A stretch of 64,000 bases of DNA from Proteus alimentorum (GCF_002607735.1 NZ_NBVR01000024.1:124001-188000), one strand, 5' to 3'; shown: positions 1 to 8,509, numbered from the stretch's first letter. Translations and numbers: made by a program. The notes: generated from the letters alone by a model not told the origin.

Positions 1-2
1 AT

Positions 3-110
3 AACGAAGACATCGAAACTATTAAACAACAAAACCAACAACAGTAAGCGCAACTGAGTGCAATAAAACATACGATGCGCGAGCTGATGGCCGAGTATGT
101 TAGCGGCTAA
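3..110 (+). pseudogene. C-terminal fragment of a symE-like gene with an in-frame stop
   Basis: The frame starting at base 3 reads NEDIETIKQQNQQQ, a TAA stop at 45-47, then AQLSAIKHTMRELMAEYVSG and a TAA at 108-110. The tail of the intact symE-like gene at 1605-1856 has the same IKQQNQQQ-QAQLS pattern, with CAA where this copy has TAA. So a single C-to-T change makes the stop. The N-terminal part lies outside the window, so whether the rest of the gene is intact cannot be seen. Confidence 0.6.
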
Positions 111-142
111 AGGGTAAGTTGAGCAGCTCTTAAAAATAAATA

Positions 143-170
143 AGCCAGAAGATTTGAGGAACTTCTGGCT
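143..170. terminator. Bidirectional terminator hairpin
   Basis: The arms AGCCAGAAG (143-151) and CTTCTGGCT (162-170) pair perfectly around a 10-base loop. A T-run follows on the plus side and a T-rich stretch on the minus side. It lies 13 bases beyond the stop of the immunity-like gene and downstream of the symE fragment. Confidence 0.75.
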
Positions 171-182
171 ATAATTTTTTTA

Positions 183-647
183 TTATTCAACTTCGTAGAA
201 TGTTATACAAAAGCCATCTTCATCAAACAATCCATTTTCTGAATGGATAAATTCAAATTTTTTTTCAGGGAAAAGTTCTTTTAATCTTTGACGCCAAAAA
301 TACTCTAATACGATAGAAAATTTGAACATTAATTCTACACTTTCGCTTGCTTCATTAGCAGCCATTAAAAAAAACTCAGAAAGACAAAAATTATTATTAG
401 TCATTTCTAATGTTTTTTTATCTTTACCATCTCCCTCATATGGTTTAAAACTTTCATCAGCACCATCTTTCCTATAAATTACATTATTAATTTCAATAAA
501 TGTTGGGCAAAACAAACCAGCGCAAGCAAGAACTCCTTCTAAATCAACACAGTTCGCTACAAAATTAGTCAATGGTACATTTGTAGGATAGCCAGATGGA
601 AACTTTTTAAGTAACGAATTTGATACTATACTGCCATATATATTCAT
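183..647 (-). CDS. Probable immunity protein for the adjacent Rhs toxin tip
   Basis: This is a 154-residue cytoplasmic protein with no signal peptide or membrane segment, and I do not recognise its family. It is rich in Phe, Asn and Glu, with a mixed alpha/beta look and an acidic C-terminus, as many immunity proteins have. Its ATG overlaps the TGA of the upstream Rhs tip (ATGA at 644-647), which implies translational coupling. That position directly behind an Rhs C-terminal domain is the standard place for the cognate immunity gene. The immunity role is inferred from context only. Confidence 0.6.
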   Translation of the reverse strand: MNIYGSIVSNSLLKKFPSGYPTNVPLTNFVANCVDLEGVLACAGLFCPTFIEINNVIYRKDGADESFKPYEGDGKDKKTLEMTNNNFCLSEFFLMAANEASESVELMFKFSIVLEYFWRQRLKELFPEKKFEFIHSENGLFDEDGFCITFYEVE

Positions 648-1261
648 TCTAATCCCAGTAATTTTCTAATTTCATCAGGAACATCTCTATCTGCAAATTT
701 AGTTTCACTGCCTGAATGAGGGAATAATTCTCCAGTCTTTGGGTTTTTATTCCATTTTGTTATTTTAATTCTATTCGGGCTAACATCAGCAAGACGTCGA
801 CCATCTGGTCCATATACAATTACATGCCCACCAGTCGTTTTTAAATAAGTATTAGGTGTACTTATTGCTGGTAATTTATTACCACTTCTTCCTGCATCTA
901 TGACTTGTCCATCAAATTTTAGATTTCTAAAATACTCTAAATCTAAAACTTGACCTTTAGAGTCAACTAAAAATCTTGTTTTATTTTCACTTCCGCCGTT
1001 ATTAAGCGTTGACGTTCCACTTAACCCAAACGGATCAACCCAACCCACTGGACAATGCACATACCCATATGGATTAAAGCCACCTAATAATCCGATGGGG
1101 TCTGGTGAAATATATTGCCCTGTGTCCTTATCATAGTAGCGAAAGCGATTGTAATACAAGCCACTTTCTTTATCTTCATATTGTCCGGCAAACCGAAAAT
1201 GGCATTCAGTGTATTCTGGGTCGTTATCGGCATAATTATCATGGGATTGCCAAAACGCCAT
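644..1261 (-). CDS. Orphan Rhs C-terminal tip: end of Rhs core plus variable toxin domain
   Basis: The 205-residue product begins in the last part of an Rhs core: residues 22-70 hold FAGQYEDKESGLYYNRFRYY, then DTGQYISPDPIGLLGG and a PVGWVDPFGL junction. That DPFGL-type junction marks the end of the core, where polymorphic toxins switch to a variable domain. The roughly 120-residue C-terminal domain includes GGHVIVYGPDGRRLADVSP and TKFADRDVPDEIRKLLGLE. It resembles no toxin family I can name with confidence, though an RNase-type fold is possible. No ATG, GTG or TTG precedes this Met before the upstream stop at 1394-1396, yet Rhs homology continues upstream, so this is a displaced tip rather than a full gene. 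Expression would need recombination or an internal start. Confidence 0.7.
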   Translation of the reverse strand: MAFWQSHDNYADNDPEYTECHFRFAGQYEDKESGLYYNRFRYYDKDTGQYISPDPIGLLGGFNPYGYVHCPVGWVDPFGLSGTSTLNNGGSENKTRFLVDSKGQVLDLEYFRNLKFDGQVIDAGRSGNKLPAISTPNTYLKTTGGHVIVYGPDGRRLADVSPNRIKITKWNKNPKTGELFPHSGSETKFADRDVPDEIRKLLGLE

Positions 1262-1456
1262 TTGTCCCCAGGTATTTAACCGTCCCGCCCAGCTGATAAT
1301 CCCTTTTTCGCTAAAGATTTCTCGCGGAGTGCCTTGATGGTCAGTGACGACATAATGCAGTTTTCCACGTTGATAACGGGCTGTGGGGGCCAGTTAATGG
1401 AGTTGATCAAAAGCATAGTTAAGCTCACGCCCACCAAAGCGGGTTTGGGGGAGGAT
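1262..1456 (-). pseudogene. Rhs core remnant upstream of the orphan tip, interrupted by a nonsense codon
   Basis: Reading upstream in the same frame gives LPQTRFGGRELNYAFDQLH, a TAA stop at 1394-1396, then LAPTARYQRGKLHYVVTDHQ GTPREIFSEKGIISWAGRLN TWGQ, which joins the tip. HYVVTDHQGTPREI is the typical Rhs core repeat. Rhs-like sequence fades near 1456. The stop therefore sits inside what was a continuous core reading frame. Confidence 0.65.
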
Positions 1457-1604
1457 AGTAGTTGTAATCGGTTAGTAAGTGGAATAGTAGAAAATCATGA
1501 TGTGATCGTCTGTGTATTAAATATCGCGATCATGTAAGAAAAAGAGAAAACAGGAGGGCATTAAAAAAATTGTGTGACTTGAAATAAAGCACTCGAAAAT
1601 CGAG

Positions 1605-1856
1605 ATGCACTACACTGTGGGCTATTCCCAATATGGCAACAAAAGCACACTTCCGAACGGAATTCATCTAACAGGGCACTGGTTAAAAGCGGCAGGTTTT
1701 GAGACTGGCTTTACGTTTACCGTCAAAATCTTAAACAGCTGTTTGGTTTTGATACTGGACAGCGAAGAGACCAGAGCAATAAAACAACAAAACCAACAAC
1801 AGCAAGCGCAACTGAGTGAGATTAAGCTGCGCTTGCAGGCGTTGGTTATCGAATAG
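1605..1856 (+). CDS. SymE-like type I toxin family protein
   Basis: The 83-residue protein has the SymE pattern: VGYSQYGNKSTLPNGIHLTG, then HWLKAAGFETGFTFTVKI and SCLVLIL. SymE of E. coli is an SOS-induced toxin with an AbrB-like fold, controlled by antisense RNA SymR. The frame is open upstream only to a TGA at 1575-1577 with no better start, so this copy may be N-terminally shortened. A small hairpin (CTCGA-AAA-TCGAG, 1592-1604) abuts the ATG. SymE relatives often lie beside Rhs tips, as here. Toxicity is not demonstrated. Confidence 0.6.
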   Translation: MHYTVGYSQYGNKSTLPNGIHLTGHWLKAAGFETGFTFTVKILNSCLVLILDSEETRAIKQQNQQQQAQLSEIKLRLQALVIE

Positions 1857-1880
1857 GGATGTTAAATAGATATGATGTGG

Positions 1881-2366
1881 TCACATAGTAAGTCTAGCAC
1901 CAGCCTTTATAGGAGAAAAATCATCAGGCCACATTGTATCATTGTCATATTCTGCATTAACAAAGGTAGCATCACTGATTCTACTCACATTCATATTTGC
2001 ACCTTTCAAGTTCGCACCATTCATATTTGTAGCAAATAAGTCAGCACCACTAAGATTTGCATTTTTTAAATTAGCATTTAAAAAGAAGGCGCCTGCAAGT
2101 TTGGAATCTACTAATATTGCATTTACCATAGAAGCTTCCATAAAATTAGAGTTCATCAATAATGAATTAGTGAAGTTAGCTTCATCTAATAAGCAATAGG
2201 CAAAGTTTGCACCACGTAAATTAGCTTGTTTAAAGATGGCTCTTTTTAATGAAAACTTTTCAAAAATGGCCGTATGTAATAAATCATTAGTAAAATCAAA
2301 ACCATCTAAACTATTTACGTTTATCTCTCTGATTGCCTCTGTTGATTCAAACTGGATTTGCACCAT
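1881..2366 (-). CDS. Pentapeptide-repeat protein
   Basis: This 161-residue protein has tandem A(N/D)LXX units from about residue 45 to 130 (for example QANLRGANF, NANLKNANLSGADL, MNGANLKGANM). These should fold as a right-handed quadrilateral beta helix. There is no signal peptide, so it is probably cytoplasmic. The C-terminal TMWPDDFSPIKAGA motif occurs in many short proteins of this class, whose functions are mostly unknown (some protect gyrase). A GGGGAGG ribosome site precedes the ATG. It converges on the symE-like gene. Confidence 0.85.
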   Translation of the reverse strand: MVQIQFESTEAIREINVNSLDGFDFTNDLLHTAIFEKFSLKRAIFKQANLRGANFAYCLLDEANFTNSLLMNSNFMEASMVNAILVDSKLAGAFFLNANLKNANLSGADLFATNMNGANLKGANMNVSRISDATFVNAEYDNDTMWPDDFSPIKAGARLTM

Positions 2367-3115
2367 TACTTACCTCCCCAATCAAAACTATCAATGTAGT
2401 GGTCAACAATAATTGTTCACACGCTATTTACTGCTTTCGTATCTCACAATAAGTGTATTTACTTATAGTATTTGCTTTCGTAAATGTCCGAAATCTCGCT
2501 AAAGCCAGTCTGTTCTAATGTACATGGATTTTTAATATGTAACAAAATGTGTATTTTGTTTCAAATTGTAACAGTGTTGATTTTTAAGGGAAAAATAAGT
2601 CTATTTTTATAAAAACAATCAAAAAAAGATTTATTTTGCGGTTGGTTTAAAAGTGAGCACTTAAAATTTAGTTATACATAGAGATAAGTATAATCTTAAG
2701 TGTGGTCATTTTAGCTATTACCTTATTTTTCTCTGAATCACCATCAAATAACCAGTCCATTGTTAATCAATTTATTTGATACAACTTATTTATTTGCAAT
2801 TTGAATGTGTCATAAACCCACGTTGAACAAATAGGCCGTAGATCTTTAATAGTGAAAAATTTTATATTTTGACGAAGAAACCAAGAAAACAACTAGCTGA
2901 ATATCATTTCGTTTTACTTAATACGCTTAAATAATCGATAAAAAACAAAATGATAATTAATTCCCTTGTTTGTATAAGTAAATTAAATAGTACGGATTTT
3001 TAAGAAAAAAACAGATGAAAAGATTTACAAATACTTTACTAATAGTTTACAAATGAAATAAGATATCGTTATTGTTTTAATGCTAATAATTCATTGAGTA
3101 AAAGGAACGTGTAAA
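2367..3115. other. Gene-free AT-rich region before the L-amino acid deaminase gene
   Basis: I see no credible coding frame in about 750 bases. It must hold the promoters of the pentapeptide gene (leftward) and the deaminase gene (rightward). A-rich and T-rich runs dominate, and I cannot fix a -10/-35 pair with confidence. Confidence 0.6.
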
Positions 3116-4531
3116 ATGGCGATATCTAGAAGAAAATTTATCATTGGTGGAACAGTAGTGGCTGTCGCTGCTGGTGCGGGTATTTTAACACCAATGTTAA
3201 CTCGCGAAGGGCGTTTTGTTCCGGGTACGCCAAGACATGGCTTTGTTGAAGGCACTGAAGGTGCTTTACCAAAACAAGCTGATGTTGTTGTTATCGGTGC
3301 TGGTATTCTTGGTATTATGACAGCTATTAACCTTGTAGAACGCGGTTTATCTGTTGTGATTGTTGAGAAGGGCAATATCGCAGGTGAGCAATCTTCAAGA
3401 TTCTACGGCCAAGCAATTAGCTATAAAATGCCGGATGAAACATTCTTATTACACCATTTAGGTAAACATCGCTGGCGTGAAATGAATGCTAAAGTCGGCA
3501 TTGATACTACTTATCGTACACAAGGCCGTGTTGAAGTTCCTCTTGATGAAGAAGATTTAGTTAACGTAAGAAAATGGATTGACGAAAGAAGTAAGAATGT
3601 TGGCTCTGATATTCCATTTAAAACCAGAATTATTGAAGGTGCTGAATTAAATCAACGTCTTCGTGGCGCGACAACAGATTGGAAAATTGCTGGCTTTGAG
3701 GAAGATTCCGGTAGCTTCGATCCAGAAGTTGCAACCTTCGTTATGGCTGAATACGCTAAAAAAATGGGCGTGAGAATTTACACTCAATGTGCGGCTCGTG
3801 GCTTAGAAACACAAGCGGGTGTAATTTCTGATGTTGTAACCGAGAAAGGTGCAATCAAAACTTCTCAAGTTGTTGTTGCTGGTGGCGTTTGGTCACGCCT
3901 ATTTATGCAAAATCTTAATGTTGATGTTCCAACACTGCCTGCATATCAGTCTCAGCAGTTAATCAGTGGTTCACCAACGGCACCGGGTGGTAATGTCGCT
4001 TTACCAGGTGGTATTTTCTTCCGTGAACAAGCTGATGGTACTTATGCAACTTCTCCTCGTGTGATTGTGGCACCAGTAGTGAAAGAATCTTTCACTTATG
4101 GTTATAAATATCTGCCATTATTAGCATTACCTGACTTCCCAGTGCATATTTCTTTAAATGAACAATTAATTAATTCATTTATGCAATCTACGCATTGGAA
4201 CTTAGACGAAGTTTCTCCGTTTGAACAATTTAGAGACATGACGGCACTGCCAGATTTACCTGAGCTAAATGCTTCATTAGAAAAATTAAAAGCAGAATTC
4301 CCAGCTTTTAAAGAATCGAAATTAATTGATCAATGGAGTGGTGCAATGGCTATCGCCCCAGATGAAAACCCAATTATCTCAGAAGTTAAAGAGTATCCAG
4401 GTTTAGTGATTAATACGGCAACAGGTTGGGGTATGACAGAGAGCCCTGTATCAGCAGAATTAACCGCTGACTTATTACTGGGTAAAAAACCTGTTTTAGA
4501 TCCAAAACCATTTAGCCTTTACAGATTCTAA
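3116..4531 (+). CDS. lad: L-amino acid deaminase, type I (membrane-associated FAD enzyme)
   Basis: It oxidatively deaminates L-amino acids to 2-keto acids and ammonia, passing electrons to the respiratory chain rather than making peroxide. This is a hallmark activity of Proteus, Providencia and Morganella. The 471-residue protein begins with a twin-arginine stretch (SRRKF, residues 4-8) and a hydrophobic segment to about residue 27, which anchors it to the membrane. The FAD dinucleotide motif GAGILG lies at 61-66, and a second glycine-rich FAD contact (TATGWGMTESPVSAE) is near the end. Length and sequence fit the LAD/Pm1 type rather than the phenylalanine-preferring Pma type. An AAGGA site precedes the ATG, and the gene stands alone. 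Confidence 0.93.
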   Translation: MAISRRKFIIGGTVVAVAAGAGILTPMLTREGRFVPGTPRHGFVEGTEGALPKQADVVVIGAGILGIMTAINLVERGLSVVIVEKGNIAGEQSSRFYGQAISYKMPDETFLLHHLGKHRWREMNAKVGIDTTYRTQGRVEVPLDEEDLVNVRKWIDERSKNVGSDIPFKTRIIEGAELNQRLRGATTDWKIAGFEEDSGSFDPEVATFVMAEYAKKMGVRIYTQCAARGLETQAGVISDVVTEKGAIKTSQVVVAGGVWSRLFMQNLNVDVPTLPAYQSQQLISGSPTAPGGNVALPGGIFFREQADGTYATSPRVIVAPVVKESFTYGYKYLPLLALPDFPVHISLNEQLINSFMQSTHWNLDEVSPFEQFRDMTALPDLPELNASLEKLKAEFPAFKESKLIDQWSGAMAIAPDENPIISEVKEYPGLVINTATGWGMTESPVSAELTADLLLGKKPVLDPKPFSLYRF

Positions 4532-4545
4532 TTAAGCTAAAATGT

Positions 4546-4596
4546 AAAAACCCTCTTAATTGAACTGACCCCAGTTCATAATGGAGGGTTTTTTTG
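4546..4596 (+). terminator. Terminator of lad with an inner inverted repeat
   Basis: The arms AAAAACCCTC (4546-4555) and GAGGGTTTTT (4584-4593) pair and run into a T-tract. The long loop holds a second inverted repeat, TGAACTGACCCCAGTTCA (4561-4578). The loop sequence resembles the outer end of some IS3-family elements. Confidence 0.8.
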
Positions 4597-4706
4597 TATA
4601 TTTTTATTATTACTAAATTTATTTTTTTTGACTAATTTTAAATAATATTGAAATTATAGTTTAAAAATAGACTGCTGGGAATTGAATTTCATTAATCAAA
4701 ATAGAT

Positions 4707-5972
4707 TCATTTAAATAAATTAATGCTATTTATAATAAGTAAATTTTCTTTCTTCTTCAATTTTGATAAAAGATGTTTTTTTACTATTGCATATTTGTCT
4801 GCTTTTTTTCTGTGAATATATTTTCTGTTTTTTAAATAAAATATCATTAATGTTATGACTGTGACTAAAATGCTAAAAATAGTTGTTGCTATTAAAGCTT
4901 TAAATAAAAATGTTAAAGATCCAAAAAATAAGAAAGATAAAAATAAAAGTGGAGAGAATAATACTAATATATAGAAGAGAATCATGATAGGTAGTAAAAA
5001 TCGAAATAATATTGATTTTTCTCTGTAGTTAAAATATCCGTAAGGTAAAAAAAGATAGGCGGATTGAGTAGTATGATTATACACTCCTATTGCCTCGTTT
5101 TTATTTAAATCACAATATACTTCGATACGATCATCTATCCCTAGAAAAAAAGGATGTTTTTTTATGGTCAAATAACCGAAATCAGTCTTTTTATTATGTG
5201 TTGTGCATGTGAATATATTTTCTTTATTACCAAAAATATAGTTATTTTTAGCGGTTTTAATTTTTTCGCCTGGATTGTTAAATGAAAGATCGTAAGTATT
5301 CTCTATATTATCTATGTTATTATATTTAACTATAATATCATGCTTTGAAATAATTGATTTATCTTCATCATAAGAACATTTATATGATTTATTGATCATG
5401 ATCTTTTCTTTTAGATGATTTAATGCTCTAGTGGTAAATCTATTTAAATTTTTATTTAATACTAAAAATATTTTAATAGCATTCTTTTTATAATTTTTTA
5501 TGTCTTCTTTTTTTTCTGGGTTTTCAATAAAGTCATTTATAGGAGATGTTAAATAAATATATACATCATAGAAAGAAATAACAGTCATTATCAATGAAAT
5601 TAGAAATAAAATAGGTGTAAATTCAGCGTTGTAAAATAATAATGCTGTAAAAAATAATAGAGATATAAAGCTGTATTTAAAGCTTTTGATGGTTTTCTTT
5701 TGCTCTTGGTAAATGTTATCTGTTATTAATTCTGATTTCTCTGTTTTTAGAAAATACACCCAATAACCTGAGTTTTCTAACTTTTTAACGCCAACATTTA
5801 TCATTTCTCCATGTTTTATTTTATCTAACTCTTCAATAGTATTTTTAAATTGTGATTGATATAGAAATAATATTTTATTCGTGGTTATTATTCTAATGAT
5901 AATATCACCAGAAATATTTTGTTTATCATATCGAATAAATTCTTCTTGATAAATACCCGCTGAATATGACAT
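4707..5972 (-). CDS. Unrecognised multi-pass membrane protein, very AT-rich
   Basis: I do not recognise this 421-residue protein. Two hydrophobic segments lie near residues 100-116 and 118-142, then a polar Lys/Asn-rich domain spans about 145-320. Three more segments follow near 322-342, 343-360 and 361-381, with a basic tail of Lys/Arg (382-410). The soluble part contains several aromatic beta-strand-like stretches (GYLTIKKHPFFLGIDDRIEV). There is no signal peptide. Codons are strongly A/T-biased, more than in the flanking lad gene, which suggests acquired DNA. It stands alone, with no partner gene from which to infer a job. Confidence 0.75.
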   Translation of the reverse strand: MSYSAGIYQEEFIRYDKQNISGDIIIRIITTNKILFLYQSQFKNTIEELDKIKHGEMINVGVKKLENSGYWVYFLKTEKSELITDNIYQEQKKTIKSFKYSFISLLFFTALLFYNAEFTPILFLISLIMTVISFYDVYIYLTSPINDFIENPEKKEDIKNYKKNAIKIFLVLNKNLNRFTTRALNHLKEKIMINKSYKCSYDEDKSIISKHDIIVKYNNIDNIENTYDLSFNNPGEKIKTAKNNYIFGNKENIFTCTTHNKKTDFGYLTIKKHPFFLGIDDRIEVYCDLNKNEAIGVYNHTTQSAYLFLPYGYFNYREKSILFRFLLPIMILFYILVLFSPLLFLSFLFFGSLTFLFKALIATTIFSILVTVITLMIFYLKNRKYIHRKKADKYAIVKKHLLSKLKKKENLLIINSINLFK

Positions 5973-6578
5973 TTAATTACCTATATGGTGAATGAAATTA
6001 TTCAGTGGATTATATCAATATTATAAATAGAATGATTAGATTAATTTATATTTGATTGATAATAGTTTGAATTCATTTTTTGATGATATTAATTATTATC
6101 TTAAGGTAAATTTGTTATCGCAATATTGAATTTTTATACCACCAAGTATGGTGTGAAATTTTTATAAAAATCATAGCAAAGATATATTTGTATAAAATTT
6201 ATTTTTATATGTTAATGGTAAATATACTCACTCATAAAACTATAGATCGTATCTATATGCTTTTTATTTGAAATGATTTTTATAAATCATAACTAAAAAT
6301 CATCTAACTTATTGATATCTATTGATTGGGTGTTCGATATTTAATGCTGCATTGTTGCTCTAAATATGATGTATATTAAAATAACATATAGAAATGTAAA
6401 TTATTTTAAATTTAAAATATCGGAATAACCTTATTAACAGGGTTGGTTAATATAAGTAATATTACGATTACCCACTAACTAATGATTAAATATTTTCTGT
6501 TTATAGTTTGATAGTTTATAAACTATAATTCGGTGTTTTATCAATGTAATCATCTAATGAAAGAAGGAGAGTAGAGGG
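5973..6578. other. Gene-free AT-rich divergent promoter region
   Basis: About 600 bases with no coding frame separate the membrane protein (leftward) and the HTH gene (rightward). The only clear structure is the palindrome and -10 box at 6501-6529. Confidence 0.6.
6501..6529 (+). promoter_or_regulatory. Palindromic operator overlapping a -10 box, upstream of the HTH gene
   Basis: ATAGTTTATAAACTAT (6511-6526) is a perfect 16-base palindrome. A third half-site, TTATAGTTT (6501-6509), matches the arm AAACTATAA (6520-6528). A consensus -10 box TATAAT lies at 6524-6529, inside the palindrome edge, 49 bases before the start codon. This layout fits repression, possibly by the HTH protein itself (inference). 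Confidence 0.55.
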
Positions 6579-6878
6579 ATGATTAACACCAAAGTTGGGA
6601 ATAGAATAAAAATGATAAGAAGACAATTAAAAATAACAGAGAATGAGATGTCTGAAAGATTGGGAATAAGTATGCTACATTACTCTCAATTAGAAGATGG
6701 GCATCTAAAAATAACAGTCGATCAATTGATTACTATTTCTTATGTACTTGGTGTTACACCTCAAAGTCTTATCTTAGAGGCTAAGAAAACAGACTTTATG
6801 GTTTTTGAGGACAAACAGTCGATAACCCAACCAAGTGAAATAGTTATATTCAGAAAGAAGCAAGTAATTTCAAAATAA
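6579..6878 (+). CDS. XRE/Cro-type HTH regulator, possibly MrpJ-like
   Basis: The 99-residue protein has a five-helix XRE domain at residues 5-65 (GNRIKMIRRQLKITENEMSE, then RLGISMLHYSQLEDGHLKIT), and a short C-terminal extension. Proteus genomes carry many short MrpJ paralogues of this layout, usually beside fimbrial operons, where they repress motility. No fimbrial gene is next to this one, so the MrpJ link is only a size-and-genus inference. A strong AAGGAGA site precedes the ATG. Confidence 0.75.
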   Translation: MINTKVGNRIKMIRRQLKITENEMSERLGISMLHYSQLEDGHLKITVDQLITISYVLGVTPQSLILEAKKTDFMVFEDKQSITQPSEIVIFRKKQVISK

Positions 6879-6981
6879 CATGAGTATATTATTTGTTGAT
6901 ATTGAGTTCTGATAAATATATTGAGTCATTTTTTAGTTATTTTAATTAAAATTTTATTTCTCAAAGCTCAATAACTAATAG

Positions 6982-7016
6982 CACAAAAGCCATCTTATTA
7001 TAGGATGGCTTTTGTG
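6982..7016. terminator. Strong bidirectional terminator
   Basis: The arms CACAAAAGCCATC (6982-6994) and GATGGCTTTTGTG (7004-7016) pair perfectly over 13 bases around a 9-base loop. It separates the HTH gene from the convergent ankyrin gene, whose stop lies 4 bases away. Confidence 0.8.
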
Positions 7017-7019
7017 TAT

Positions 7020-7757
7020 TTAATGGCAGAGTGTTGTACCTGTTATATGATTTATGGCACCGTTTTTAATCAGTAGCCTTTGCATCTCTTTAAGATTATT
7101 TTGGCAAGCATAACTTAACGCACTGTGATTATAAGAAAATAATGACTTATCTTGCGTTGTCGTAACAAGATTAACATCAGCACCTTTGGAAATAAGGTAT
7201 TTTACGGTATCAAGGCGATTATTACTGGCAGCAATCATAATAAATGTTTCACCATCGCCTTCTACTCTTTGGTTATTGAGCTCAATATCGCTTCTCATTA
7301 GGTCGTGAATTTTTTTTACTACATTGACGTTATTTCCTAATACTGCTGATTTAAAAACATTATAAACATCATCTTTATCCGTAGCCCAAAGGTTAGCGCC
7401 TTGAGAGATGAGATAATCAACCATCTCTTCATCACCAATAAATGCTGCCCATCCCAGAGCTGTTTGCTCTAAGCTTCCCGTGTCTTTCGCTTCAATATTT
7501 TGACCATCGGCAAGCATCTTTTGGACTTCATTTAAATCACCATGTTTAACAGCATCAAACCATAGTGCATTTCTACCTGTGCTTGGTGAAGTATAAAATA
7601 CCCGATGTGGTAAACGTGATTTATTAGCCAACTCAATCATATCAGAATAATTTGATTTAAAAGATTGATATTCGGGTGGATTATTTTCATTAATGATCAA
7701 TGCTTGTGTGCCAAAAGAAACTAATAACAATGAAAGAAAAAACATTTTTATGTTCAT
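7020..7757 (-). CDS. Secreted ankyrin-repeat protein
   Basis: The 245-residue protein starts with a Sec signal peptide (MNIKMFFLSLLLVSFGTQA, likely cut after residue 19), so it should be periplasmic. About five ankyrin units follow from residue 62 to the end, such as ALGWAAFIGDEEMVDYLISQ GANL and TFIMIAASNNRLDTVKYLIS KGADVNL. Ankyrin repeats mediate protein binding, and the partner is unknown. It is a single gene, converging on the HTH gene. Confidence 0.85.
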   Translation of the reverse strand: MNIKMFFLSLLLVSFGTQALIINENNPPEYQSFKSNYSDMIELANKSRLPHRVFYTSPSTGRNALWFDAVKHGDLNEVQKMLADGQNIEAKDTGSLEQTALGWAAFIGDEEMVDYLISQGANLWATDKDDVYNVFKSAVLGNNVNVVKKIHDLMRSDIELNNQRVEGDGETFIMIAASNNRLDTVKYLISKGADVNLVTTTQDKSLFSYNHSALSYACQNNLKEMQRLLIKNGAINHITGTTLCH

Positions 7758-7928
7758 TTAAACACCCTGTGATCTAAATAATTAACAAAACTTATTACAA
7801 TTAGTTTATTAAAAATTAATATTTATTAGTATTGACAATTGAAACAGAATGTAAGTAAGGTGTGTTTTATTAATACGTATTTGTAATAAAGATAAATCTT
7901 ATTAATTATTTTTTGTTTTTAATGATCA

Positions 7929-8509
7929 TTAATGGCGTTTTTCACTGCTAAGTGTTGGGTAATCACGATTTAATGGCACAAGTTCAAAATGCTCATTGCC
8001 ATTAGCATCAATGCGAGTTGGTCTGTATTTCTTAAATGTTGCCTCTCTTTCATTATTAGCCGCAACAATAAATTCACCCAGATGTGGTTTTATCTCAGGA
8101 TCAACAATGATTACATCTCCTGATTTAAAATCAGGTTCCATTGAGTCACCTTCTATTTCTAATGCAAAAGCATTTTATGAAAGTTCTTGATCTGTCAGAA
8201 TATACCCAAATTCACCATCACAATCGTAATGGGAACACTATGTACCAAGTTTCCTGCTTGAACGTAGTTTATTAGTGGTAATTTTTTTGTGTTGATATCA
8301 TGAATAGGTTGAATGTTATCACCCATCATTAACCAACCCGCATCACACTCTAACGCTCTTGCAATGCTAATAATATTGCGGGGCTTTTTGGTTGAGCCAT
8401 CTTCTATTGAAGCCCATGATTGTTGTCTGATATCCGATTTTTCTGCTGCATCAGTCTGAATAAGCCTCAAGGCATCTCTTCTGGATTTAACTCTATTTGC
8501 AAGACTCAT
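7929..8509 (-). pseudogene. Broken phage CI/LexA-like repressor
   Basis: The N-terminal part (8509 down to about 8220) encodes an HTH domain (ANRVKSRRDALRLIQTDAAE, SDIRQQSWASIEDGSTKKPR) and a linker. Its frame then shifts and ends in VMVNLGIF. The other frame continues as DGEFGYILTDQELS, a TAA stop at 8175-8177, then NAFALEIEGDSMEPDFKSGD, the S24 peptidase segment with the catalytic-type serine in GDSMEPD. The protein stops early at SEKRH, before the final strands usual in the family. So there are three lesions: a frameshift near 8215, a nonsense codon and a truncated end. It is a relic of a prophage repressor. Confidence 0.85.

Noticed and set aside
1105..1537. Plus-strand frames opposite the Rhs core remnant.
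   Set aside because: The minus strand carries clear Rhs homology in this interval. The plus frames have no ribosome sites or family features.
3091..3375. A 94-codon minus-strand frame opposite the start of lad.
   Set aside because: It is the antisense shadow of a well-supported enzyme, low in complexity and without a family match.
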